Of a stretch of 64,000 nucleotides of DNA, positions 43,046 through 53,594 are shown piece by piece. The translations under genes and the position numbers were made by a program. The notes beneath the pieces were generated by a model that was not told where the DNA came from, made no database searches, and was given only the letters and a program-made list of their open reading frames with translations. Position 1 is the first letter of the stretch; each line of letters starts with the position of its first letter. The DNA is from Clavaria fumosa (taxonomy: Eukaryota; Basidiomycota; Agaricomycetes; Agaricales; Clavariaceae): contig OX637796.1 of the NCBI GenBank assembly GCA_951802425.1, positions 992,001 to 1,056,000 on the forward strand, read 5' to 3'.

Positions 43046-43335
43046 TATCAGACTGGGTCTCACACAACTTAAGTGTAAGGTCATGATGACAATACTAAGA
43101 TAAGGGGAAAAGAGTACAAAAAAGGAAACAATGAAGTACTTATAGCAAGAGCCCCGGCACTTGCTGACTTTCCCATGCTCGGACCCTCTGATCACATGAT
43201 GCGCCCAGCCCTAGGTCATGTGATCTTATGTGATTACATAATCCGACCCAGCCACAGGTCATGTGACCTTCTAACAACCCTCCCCAGTTTCTCCATAACT
43301 CCTCTTTGGGATGGCTTATGTAAGCAATCCTAACC
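43046..43335 (-). repeat. Element E 5' LTR (D family)
   Basis: Reads TATCAGACTGGG...AATCCTAAC on the plus strand, so TGTTAGG...CTGATA for the element, with one change at the outer end. It abuts the leader of copia element F, so E was probably inserted at F's 5' end. Confidence 0.85.
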
Positions 43336-43392
43336 TAATACATGCATTACCGCTCTCTCGCACAAACTCCAGAGTTGTGCTGCTGAGAGATT

Positions 43393-43775
43393 ATGAGACC
43401 CATGCAGGGCCTAACAGATATGGACTCCCTCTGGTTTACAAAGTTGAACGGACAGAACTACGCTACTTGGGCCATCCACATGCGCTCCGCATTACAGTCG
43501 AAATACCTGTGGGCATTAGTGAAAGGAAAGGAAACCTGCCCAACTAGCCCAGTTGCTGCCCCCAGAGGACCGGCCCCGAGCGCAGAAGAGATCACACAAG
43601 TCGAAGCCCTCATAGATGAATGGGAGGCTAAAGACAAAGCCGCACAAGGCCTGATGTACAGATTGACCGACGAGTCACAGTGGCCGCACGTCTCAGACTA
43701 CAAGACTGCAGTCGAGATGTGGGACACTTGGAAGACAATCCACCAAACCAATAAACAATCGACGAATGCCTACTA
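43393..43775 (+). pseudogene. Copia element F gag, 5' part
   Basis: ATG 43393. Gag of the Ty1/copia (UBN2-like) type: FTKLNGQNYATWAIHMRSAL, KYLWALVKGKE, VEALIDEWEAKDKAAQGLMY, YKTAVEMWDTWKTIHQTNKQ, cut after ...NAY by element D. TACTA at 43771-43775 is D's target duplication. The frame resumes at 50819 as YYLKELYTKK when D is removed. Confidence 0.9.
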
Positions 43776-44063
43776 TATCAGACTGGGTCTCACACAACTT
43801 AAGCATAAGGTCATGACGACAATACTAAGGTAAGGGGAAAAGGGTACAAGAATGGAAAAGATGTAGTATATATAGCGAACGCTTCGGCATTTGCCGGCAT
43901 TCCCATGCTCAGACCTCTCGGATCACGTGACGCGCCCAGGCCCAAGTCATGTGATCTCCCGATTATGTAATCCTCCACCACAGGTCATGTGACCTTCCAA
44001 CAATCTTCTCTAATTTCTCCACAACACCTCCTTTTGGGATGGCTTAGGTAAGCAATCCTAACA
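43776..44063 (-). repeat. Element D 3' LTR
   Basis: 288 bp, same ends as the 5' LTR. Next to it, at 44064-44080, is the polypurine tract (CTTAAGAGGGGGGTGA on the element strand). Confidence 0.95.
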
Positions 44064-44074
44064 TCACCCCCCTC

Positions 44075-47000
44075 TTAAGGCTGGGCGTCTCGACCAGCTA
44101 GCTTGGCTTTGTCAGGGTGGGCAAGGAAGAAGTCCCGGAGCAGCAGTGCTACATTGGTGAGGTTCCTACAGGGCTCCCAAGTATTTTCCTCCACTGGGTA
44201 TCCCAACCACTTCACCAAGTGCTTCACCCCACGCCCCACCTTCTTGACATCAAGGATTGCCTCCACATCATACTCCAGGTGGTCATCTTCAATTGTAGGG
44301 GGTGGAGGGGGAGGTAGATTCTGGGAAGGGAAGGAAGGGGGATGGTATGGCGTCAACAGCAACTCGTTGAAGACCCGATGGATGTGCCAGGCCCGAGGGA
44401 GCTTGAGGCAATACCCAGCAGGTCCCACCTTCTCCTCAACTGCAAAGGGGCCTGCTCTCTTGTTGTCAAGCTTTTTAGAGGGCCGGTCCATCTTCAGGTT
44501 TCTAGTATCCAGCCAGACCAGATCTCCCTCAGAGTACTCCCGACTTGGGCGTTTCCCCTTATCATAGCTCTTCTTCATTGCTGCCACTGCTTTCTCCATT
44601 GCCTCCTTGGCTGCTCTTTGGGACTCCGTGAGCTTAGCCATCCACTCGTCCACTGCTGGGTTCACCTCAGAAGGTGGGCGGAGTCCCCCATTCCAAGGGT
44701 GTCATCCATAATCGAGGAAGAAAGGCGTCTGTCCTGTCGTGGAGTGCTCACGATTGTTAAGAGCAAACTCAGCAGTCAACAACCACTCGGCCCAATCGTC
44801 CTGGAGGTGGTCCACATAGGCCTGGAGATAGATCTCCATCTCCTGATTCGCCCACTCTGTCTGTCCATCAGTCTGTGGGTGGAAGGCCGTACTCAGGTTT
44901 GCCTTTACTCAGATCATAGAGTAGAACTCCTTCATGAACCGAGACACAAACTGGGAGCCTCGGTCACTCATGACCTTATGAGGGACTCCATGGTCGCGAA
45001 ACACTTGATCCCAGAGGAGACACGCCACTCCAAGTCCTGTGAGGTCAAGTCCAATCACCTCGAGCAGTGTCCATTTTGTGAACTTGTCAACAATGACAAG
45101 GATGGCATTATGTCCACGGGAGAGGGGGAGGGGACTGACTATGTCCCATGAGATCACTGACCAGGGACCATCAGGAACAGGGTGGGGGTGCAGTGGGGCA
45201 GCACGCTTGGTATGGTCAGGCTTCGTCTGCTGGCAGTTCTCACACCCCTGGGCATACCGATCTGCATCTTTCACCATGTCCAGCCACCAATAACCCTTCA
45301 CTAGTGCCGCTCTCAACTTCCGGGGCCCAGGGTGTCCAGCAGCAGGGAGGTCATGCTCACACTCGAGGACAGCCTCACGAGCTCCTAGGGGGACCCAAGT
45401 GACTATCCCCTTTTGCCAGAGTCCAGCACAATCTCATGTCCACTCGTCATCAAGCTCCTCCGGCTTCTGTATGTGTACCGCGCTATTTTTCTGGAGTAGC
45501 ATCTCCATTTCTGATGTGAATGACACACAGACTTCCATTTCCGGGAAAACCTGCACCGGTGCATCCTCCTCCACCATCTCTCCATAGTCTGGTCTCCGGG
45601 AGAGTGCGTCTGCCTTTGTGTTTGACTTGCCAGTGTGATACTTGATCTCAAAGTCAAAGCACTGGAGCTCCCCAACCCAATGAACCTGCCTCGGCTTCAA
45701 CTTCTGGGGCTTCCGGAAGTACTGGAGGTTTGCATGGTCCATCCAGATCTCAATCGTCTCCTCTGCTCCAATGAGGTATGCTCGCCACTCGTGAAGTGCC
45801 TGAATCACAGCCAAGAACTCCTTGTCGTACACATCGTAGTTCTTCTCAGCTGCAGTGAGGGCCTTGGAGATATTGTCAACAACTCTCCAGGTTCCATCCA
45901 TCTGCTGCTGCGAGAGCACTCCACCAGTTGCCAGGTTGCTCGCATCTGTCTCTACCTTCCATCTCCCTTTGTCCTGAGGCAGAGCCAAGACTGGGGCTGA
46001 TATGAGTGCCTGGCAGAGATCTCGGAAGGCTGCTTCCTCCTCCTCCTCCCATTTCCATGGAACATTCCCAGTCAGCCAGAAGAGTGGCTTTGCCCAGGCA
46101 GAAAGATTCGGGATGTGCCAGCGGAGGTAGTTCAGCATCCCATTGAACCTCTGGACATCCTTCACATTCTTAGGATGTGGCCAATCTTGGACTGCTGCAC
46201 CCTTGGCCAGATCATGCTCTAGTCTGTTGTGGGAGATCTTCATCCCCAGGAAGATGATCTCACTCTTCTCAAACTTGCATTTACTGAGTTTGAGACACAA
46301 CCCATTCTCTCCAAACTTCCTCAAGACCCAATCCATCCAGTACCGGTGTGTAGCCAAGTCCTCTGCAAACACAATGACATCATCCACATAGGCCCTCACA
46401 TGTCCTCCTGCAATCTCCTCCCTCAACACATGATTCATGAAGCGTTGGAAGGTAGCAGGGGCATTCTGCAGTCCAAACCACATGACAGCTGGTTTGAAGA
46501 GTCCACGGGGTGTCAGGAAGGCGCAGCGGTGCTGGTGCTCGGGCCAGACCTGCATAGATGGGAAACCTCCCTTTGCATCAATCTTAGAGTATATCAACAC
46601 TCCTTTAAGCACATCCACTGTGTCTCGGATGCAGGGGAGGGGGTACTTGTCCTTGATCAGGTGTGCATTCAGCCTCGAGTAGTCGATGATCGGCCGCAGC
46701 TTGTCCTTCTCATGTTTGAAGAAGAAGGGGCTGGAATATGGGGATTTCGAGGGCCGGATTCGTCCAGAAGCAAGCTGCTCATCCACCCAACAGTTCATCT
46801 CCACCATCTCCTGCCGTGTCAAAGAATACAGCTTGGAAGAGAGGTGCTCAGGGTCCTTTTTGAACTCGATCTTAATATCGAAGTCTGGTCAGGAGTGGGG
46901 AAGTTCATCCCACTTCGCTTCACTAAACACCAAAGGGTAGTGGCTGGGCCAATCGGGGGTAGGGCCAGAGTTGGGAAAACAGGTGTCCAGAATACTTGTG

Positions 47001-48159
47001 GATGCGAGGGTACTTGTTTTCAGGGGTGCAGGGGCTCGAGGGGATGGGGAACACTGTGGGGGGCAGCGGGTAAGGCTCAGCTCTGCCTTCTGCCAGTTGA
47101 TATCCGGGTTATGCCGCTTGAGCCAGTCATGCCCAAGGATGACCTTGTGGGACTGGGTCTTTCCCAGCAGAAAGTGGATCCGCTCCTGGTGGTCACCAAC
47201 TCTCACCAGCACCTCTATCCCATACTGGACCTTTCCATTCCTGTTCTGTGTCCCATCCACATTATACATGGTGATTGGGTTCAGCAGGAGAGATGGCTCC
47301 AGTCCCACTCCTTTCACCCACTCCAAATCCATGAAGCAGTTGGTGCACCCTGAGTCGACAAGGGCCTTCATTGTGGTCCCTTTGCCAGTGCTGAAAGCCT
47401 CCAAGTGCACCTGGATAGCTAGCTCTCGTGGCACATGTTTCCGCACTTCTGGCCGCACTCTGGTTAGGTGCTCTGCCAGTCTCACTTCCTCCTTCACCTC
47501 AGCCCCAATTCGGGTATGTCTCCGCTGCAAGATAGTATATCGGGGTATACTTGCAGCAGGCACAGGGACGGAAAGGGGGCTGGCACACTTCTTCTCCCCA
47601 GTGGGAGTCCTCCTCTCTCTCTCACACAGCTCTATGCAGGCTCGGAGCCATGCAATCTCTTTCTCATATCCCTCCACCATTTGGGGGGCACATGGTGCTG
47701 CCCGGGTTTGGGCCCTTGGGACCTGCAGACGTGTATCAGGCAGGGGGCAGAAACAGACAGCATGGCCAGTCTGGTGGCATCAGAAACAACATCTCTCATC
47801 AGCAGGGGCCCATCCTCGGGCCATGGCCACATCTGGAGTACACAGCAGAGGGGTCACAAGAGGTCGCGAAACGGTCACGGCAGGTCGTGGTAGGGTTGCG
47901 GTGGGTCGCGCGGGGGTCACAGTGGGTCACGGTGTCCGTTCTGTGAGTATCCCATCCAGTCGCCTTTGCTGGGCATCAAGCCTCTCAGCCAGCACCTTCC
48001 ATCCTCCATATGTCTCTGGCATCGGGGAGACACCATAGATTCTCTCCACCAACCTCCTATTCAGGTTCAACTCCAGCCAATGGACTAGGATTCCTGAGTC
48101 CTTCTCTGCACTCAACTTCGCCCGTCAGAACAGTGTCTCGAATTTCGCAAAGAACTCTG
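44075..48159 (-). pseudogene. Element D Gag-Pol: nucleocapsid, protease, RT, RNase H, integrase, chromodomain
   Basis: Reading leftwards: a gag tail (SGILVHWLELNLNRRLVERI); a zinc knuckle CCF-stop-CHQTGHAVCFC near 47780, where the stop replaces one residue; protease ALVDSGCTNCFMDLEW (about 47350); reverse transcriptase with LRPIIDYSRLN, MWFGLQNAPATFQRF and catalytic YVDDVIVFAED; RNase H (ETDASNLATGGVLSQQ, YDVYDKEFLAVIQALHEWR); integrase ([57 protein letters not shown]); chromodomain (EYDVEAILDVKKVGRGVKH) to TAA at 44075. All six internal stops in this part are TGA; no frameshift. Confidence 0.92.
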
Positions 48160-49626
48160 TGTCAGGACCCATTCATTTTTCCTTGCCCAAGCCAACTTCA
48201 CCCACATCCACGAGCTTCCCGACGACCCTCCACAACCTCGCGAGTCCCTCTACACACTTCCGGGACCCGCTGTCTCCTTCCGGAAGCCTCTCCAACCTCC
48301 CCCGCGCTCACACGACACTCGCGACGCTTCCTACTACTTCACCCTACGCGCATACTTCACCCGGACCCACCAATCCTATGCGCGACACACCGATACGTGT
48401 CTACTTCCACCAGCACATGACTTGCCGTGCGGCACCCCCGGCGCTACCACTACCAGCGCCAATACGTTACCAGCATTACGACCGTTACTTGCGTTACCAG
48501 CGTTACCCATGTGACTACCTGCCCATAGGTCACCTGCATCACTAGCGTCACCCACATGATCGCTCTTATGATCTCACGACCTTAACACTCAAACGCACCA
48601 CCAACGGTCAGCTGTATGAACACTTCAAATATGCGTCCCTTCTTCTCCTCAGTCGTCTATAATTATGTTACTTATGATCCAAGAATCCCTCCATAGTTAT
48701 AGCGACATATACACTTATTTAACTAGGTCGCGACCCGTGACAGGTCATCTTCACGACCTTACCTATGCATACCTAACCCCTCGCGACCTTAGTAGAACGT
48801 GTGCCTAGTCACTTTACGACTAAACATACCCCGTACTACTATAGTCTTGTTGCCTGGCGACCTCTGTACTTTCCCTTTTTCGTTATACTCTCTGTACGTA
48901 TGTATATAAGGTCTCGCATGTACTTATGGTACTCTAGACTTGATATTGACGCACATTGGTTTAAGCTTGAGGCTAGTATGCCCTTTGAGCTTGGAACCAC
49001 CACGATTGATAGGTCTTGTCTCTCTTGGTGACCACAAGATTGCCAAGACACACTCTACTCTGTTCTAACTCGCCCTCTGCGCTCCTACAACTCGCGCGAT
49101 CTAAGTATTCTCTATTATTCGTCTTGGTACTGATCTTGGAACCCTACAGGTTCACCCGTCGGTTGGCAAAGTCATCACCTTCACCGACACATTTCTCAAC
49201 ACCGTCGCAACCACCGCGATCCTTCCAGCATTCTCTATTTCTTTCACCTCGTCTTTTTCCTTCTCTACGCTTCGTCGGTCGACCTCGCGACCTTCTCAGC
49301 ATTATCACTTTCTCCCACCTTGTCTATTCCTTTCTTCACGCTTCATCGGTCAACTTCGCGACCCTCTCAGCGTCACCCATTTCCCCCCTCCTCATCAATT
49401 TCCTCCTTTACGCTTCATCTACTGACTTCGCGACCTTCCCAACGACGTCTTCCTCCTCTATACTTGTCTTTCTTCGCTCTTACATCTTCTCAGACGTCTT
49501 CACAACCTTCCGGGACCGAGCATTCTCGACTGTGCTCAACAGTTGATTGGTCTTAGCGAGTTTCCAGCATAGGTCACCAACAAGTCGATCTCCGGCACTA
49601 CTATCGAGACGGGACAGGCCCTAACA
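48160..49626 (+). repeat. Solo LTR of element A family (1467 bp) inside element D
   Basis: TGTCAGGACCC...CCCTAACA, matching 17565-19033. Exact target duplications CTCTG at 48155-48159 and 49627-49631. No internal sequence, so it arose by LTR-LTR recombination. Removing it plus one CTCTG restores D's gag frame. The matching intact target is visible in element E near 19575. Confidence 0.95.
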
Positions 49627-49995
49627 CTCTGGTGCTGTCATGGCACCCTGTTTCAGCCCTGCAATATCAGCAAGGGCAGTTGCACAGTCATTCGGGTCAT
49701 CAAATGCGCACTTCATCTCCTCCACAAACTCTGCCCAGGTTCCGGCCTCACCACTACCCAGGATCTCTTCTGCCTTCATATTCACCCACTCTGCAGCAAA
49801 TCCTTCTCCAGTAATTTTGCTCAGAGCAAAAAGGACCTTCACCAGGTCCACAGCATAGACAGTCAGGTTCGCCATAAACAGGAGGCGAAGGGATTGGAGG
49901 AATGTACGGAAGTTCCTTTTCTGCCCATCAAAGGGGGCAACAGCTAGGTCCAGCATTCTGTAGCACTGTAAAATAAAATTCCGGGCCTTTGGCAC
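49627..49995 (-). pseudogene. Element D gag, 5' part
   Basis: ATG 49995: MPKARNFILQCYRMLDLAV, FDGQKRNFRTFLQSLRLLFM, VDLVKVLFALSKITGEGFAA, GTWAEFVEEMKCAFDDPND. Typical gypsy Gag capsid region. Interrupted by the solo LTR; the 3' part begins at 48159. Sister copy in element E at 19570-19947. Confidence 0.88.
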
Positions 49996-50525
49996 TCAGG
50001 ATTTCTTCGATCTCTTAACAGTCCTGTCCTCTTAGGCTGCTCTTCTGGGTACTTATGTACCTATAGAACTCTTATTCTATGAAACTATTGGTAGCGTGGG
50101 GCCCAAATGGTGTCCCAGGTGGTTGCTCCACAACTCCTAATGAGTTGCCCGTGCGCCCTTCTGACAATGGTCACAGAGCAAGGGCCCTGTCCACTGGACC
50201 AGGAAACTGCAGAAAGACTATGTAGGGGCCTTTCCTTGCCCTGTACACTACACGATTCACTGGTACATAGCTGTAAAACAAAGTTCTGGGCCTTGGGCAC
50301 TTGGTATCACTTGGGGAGGGTCACAGTTGACTTCCTCCTGGTCTGGTCATGTGTATCTACACACAGTAAAAATTTCGCATGGTTCTGTTACACACCACGG
50401 GCAGGGTAAAGGAGAAGAGGATGATAGGGGCTGAGCTGTGACAACATGTCACAGTTTGAAATTAAGGGTCCAGGCTAGCCAGGTTAGGACACAGGGCTAG
50501 GGCGGACAGGCGGATCTTAGTATTA
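49996..50525 (-). other. Element D 5' leader with self-priming site
   Basis: About 530 bases between LTR and gag. AATACTAAGAT on the element strand (complement of 50514-50524) starts one base inside the LTR and is the exact complement of ATCTTAGTATT in the LTR (complement of 50571-50581). That lies about 38 bases past a TATATATA run (50616-50624), where the transcript should start. No tRNA-type site. A ~30-base segment resembling the gag start (GGCCTTGGGCAC) recurs near 50285. Confidence 0.75.
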
Positions 50526-50813
50526 TATCAGACTGGGTCTCACACAACTTAAGCATAAGGTCATGATGACAATACTAAGATAAGGGGAAAAGGGTACAAG
50601 AATGGAAAAGACGTAGTATATATAGCGAACGCTTCAGCATTTGCCAGTGTTCCCACGCTCGGACCTCTCGGATCACGTGACACGCCCAGGCCCAAGTCAT
50701 GTGATCTCCCGATTATGTAATCCTCCACCACAGGTCATGTGACCTTCCAACAATCTTCTCTAATTTCTCCACAACACCTCCTTTTGGGATGGCTTAGGTA
50801 AGCAATCCTAACA
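50526..50813 (-). repeat. Element D 5' LTR
   Basis: 288 bp; element-strand ends TGTTAGG...CTGATA. Holds the TATATATA run and the inferred RNA start. TSD TACTA follows at 50814. Confidence 0.95.
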
Positions 50814-51787
50814 TACTATTACTTGAAAGAACTATACACAAAGAAATATGTTGATGGAACATCTATGGAAGATCATATCGCTACACTACTGAACCTATGA
50901 CAATGGATTGTCCAATCTGGAGGGACCGTGGATGACTCCCAGATGTCACAGGCGATGATTTTGTCCCTACCAGAGACACTGTCTTGGGAGTTAATCACAG
51001 TACAGCTGATTCACAGTGACAGACTCACCCCCGACATCATTAGCATGAGACTACAGGCCGAAGCGAACAGACGCGCCCAGGAGAAGGCCGGGAGCCAGAC
51101 GGCCTTCCAGGCAACCGGCACCCGCAGTAGAGGACGAGGCCGTGGCGGCAACCAGCAAGGATGAGGGAGGGGCCAGGGAGCATCTGGAGGACGCAGCCCC
51201 CAACCAGAGGACGAATGCTGTTACTGCAAAGGCAAAGGACATTGGGCAAATGAGTGCCCACGACGAGAGGCTGACGAAAAGAAACATGACGCACCTGGCA
51301 GATCGGCTAACATGGCCATCAGTGGGAGTCAAGACCTTGGCGATCGCGAGGTAGGCTGAGTCTACCTGGCTGCTGGATCGCAGGCTGCAGCTGGCATCAT
51401 ACTCGATTGCGGAGCGACTGGCCACATGTTCTGCGACAGATCATACTTCATATCCTACTCTACTACGTCAAATCAAACGATATCAGTCAGAGATGCGAGA
51501 GACATACCTGTCGAGGGCATAGGCAGCATCCGCCTAAGAGTCCGGCTCCCCGAAGGACACAGGACAGTCACCTTACACAAGGTTATGCATGCTCCAAAGT
51601 TGGCTATGAACTTGGTCAGCTTAGGCGCACTCCAACGAGAAGGGGCACAGTACCGAAGTACAGAAACCGGGTTGGTTGTGATGCTAGGAAAGGATGAGTT
51701 GATGCACGGACAGCTGAGAGACGGACTGTACCGAGTGGACTGTATGCACGCGAAGGCCGAGATGGCCACCGAAGCCGCCTTCGCGAC
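50814..51787 (+). pseudogene. Copia element F: gag 3' part, zinc knuckle, protease, integrase start
   Basis: Continues gag (KYVDGTSMEDHIATLLNL, SLPETLSWELITVQLIHSD). A CCHC knuckle CYCKGKGHWANEC lies near 51220, copia protease IILDCGATGHMFCDRSYF near 51390, and the conserved HAPKLAMNLVSLGALQREG block near 51600. In-frame TGA stops at 50898, 51162 and 51357; no frameshift. Cut by element G after GCGAC (51783-51787). Confidence 0.9.
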
Positions 51788-53582
51788 TGTCGGGCTTGTG
51801 ACAGCAAAACCCCTTTGGTGTGCAAGGGTAGAGCGAAGGGTCTGTTCAGTTTCTAATGCTAGTCGATAGTCCTGGCGGACTTGTCTCTCGATATGCAGGG
51901 AATACTCCTGCAGTAATCGAAGTGTCTGGTAATAAGTCTGGGGATTGGTTCGGAGTAGTCGGTCCTTTATCCAAGTCCTTGTATACCTTTGGTAATACTC
52001 GAACCGATAGAGGTTCTGCTCAATCGATGGGTGGCTGGTGAAACTCTCAGGAGGGATGACTTGCGACCTTAAAGGTGGGAAGACGAATCCTTCCAGTGCA
52101 AAGTTCTCAGCAGCGACGTTTGCTGTCAGACTTAGTTGAGGTCTCTCAAGTAAGTGTATAGACAAAAAGATCGAAGCTAGGGTACATGTGGGTTGGTCTC
52201 AGGTCTTATATACTCTAGCTATGGGCTGTACGTGATGTATGAGTCATTGATTAAATATCGGAATCTGATAGATGATCAGGAAAGCTGCGCGCTTGCACTG
52301 GAATGATGAGTCCGAGCAGTGTCGATCTTTGTTGGGATCTTTGTGATGATGATGTCATCCGCGATCAGATAGGGTCCCCGCTTCGATGCATTACATCATG
52401 TCGGCTGCATCTGATCTTGTTGGGGATATGATCGGAGGGTCAACTTGATCTGTGATCGAGCTGTTCTGAGTCATGATCACTTGATCGATCGGTGTGATGC
52501 AGTGATCGAGTGAAACTGATCTTTGATCAGAGATCTTCTTAGGGGTGATCGTGTCTGGTGGATAGGGGTCTGCCCAATCGGGGTCGAGATCAGTCTGTGG
52601 CGGTTATTGGATAAAAGGACGGTCTTCCTCCTTTCGCCGTCCCTTCAGAGTCTGCCTGCTATGTGCTTCCAAGGCCACCACCTTGTCGAGTTCTTCCACA
52701 GCTCCTCCCTCTTTGCTCCTCGTACTGGAATCAAGCTCTCTTGCGATACCTTCCACTGGTGGGTTCAACTCGTCCCTGCCGATGCGGACCTCTACTGGGT
52801 CCTCGACCGATGCTTCGCCTGTGGGGATCCCTCCCACCTTGTCAAGGATTGCTCCTTGACCCAAGGTCCTTACCGACGTATCTGTGACCTTCTCGAGGAC
52901 CCTCATGGTGAGTTAGCCGAGCTGCTTCTCTCTGTCTCCAGTAAGTCTGATTCTTTATAGATTGGGACTGGGCTCCTCCCCGTCCTCCCTCGCCAACTGT
53001 TTGGGCCACCACCCCTTGGGGTGACCAAGGTACTTGGTACCAAGGTGGGCAGGATTGGGCTGAGATTGGTTCTGGTCCTGTACATCCGGCTTACCGTCCC
53101 CAGGTCCAGATCCCCAACCTCTGGATACCCCATTGGTGGCGCCTCCTCCGTCGCCCTCCCTTCCTACCGTTGACCTCCCCCCCGCCTATTCCCCCCTCCC
53201 GTCTCCTACTCTGGACAACGGAGGTTCTCTCGGCGCTGTGCGAGATCTGCGAGAGGCTGCCCTGGAGGCGGGAATCTGGGATGGTCAGTTTGCCTCCCAT
53301 CCCTTGAGGGTAGCTCTCGGGTTTGTGGGTGAGTCTGACTTCTCAGACTCTTCAGATGAGTCATGGGAAGAGGAGTCTTGGGGGTCTGAGTACGGCACCT
53401 CAGGCTCCTCCCTTGATGAAGAGGGGTCTTGGCTTTCTTTCGTGTAGATAAGTATTGTACTTATCTTGCGATAAAATATATAGTTGGGGTTTAGCCCCTT
53501 GTTCGCCTGATTTGCATGGTGTTCCTTAAGTTAAAGGATTGAAATTTGCTGGCCTGGTAGTACGGACGACGCTTTCATGACA
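51788..53582 (-). repeat. Element G 3' LTR
   Basis: 1795 bp, essentially identical to 59208-61002 with offset 7420. Long for a gypsy LTR, and carries its own plus-strand coding-like region (see 60030-60867 for the 5' copy). The polypurine run GAGAGAGGG lies just inside its left-strand border at 53583-53595. Confidence 0.95.
52240..52590. promoter_or_regulatory. GATC-dense segment in LTR U3
   Basis: About 17 GATC tetramers, many as TGATC, in about 330 bp (repeated at 59660-60010). On the element strand it lies just upstream of the TATATAAG box at about 59630, so it is placed as an upstream activating region; it also precedes the LTR's plus-strand ORFs. Binding factor unknown. Confidence 0.5.
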
Positions 53583-53594
53583 CGACCCTCTCTC

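Larger units (their letters stand above)
43776..50813 (-). mobile_element. Ty3/gypsy element D (Tf1-like), full length, minus strand
   Basis: LTRs of 288 bp at 43776-44063 (3') and 50526-50813 (5'), with target duplications TACTA at 43771-43775 and 50814-50818. A single Gag-Pol frame runs from 49995 to 44075 once the solo LTR at 48160-49626 and one CTCTG are removed. It is broken only by seven TGA codons (48125, 47927, 47780, 46889, 45434, 44909, 44702). Single-ORF Gag-Pol plus self-priming is the Tf1/sushi organisation. Confidence 0.95.

Noticed and set aside
43335..43392. Copia F 5' LTR end and primer site
   Set aside because: Only about 58 bases remain between E's LTR and the gag ATG, and no LTR copy is available for comparison, so no call was made.
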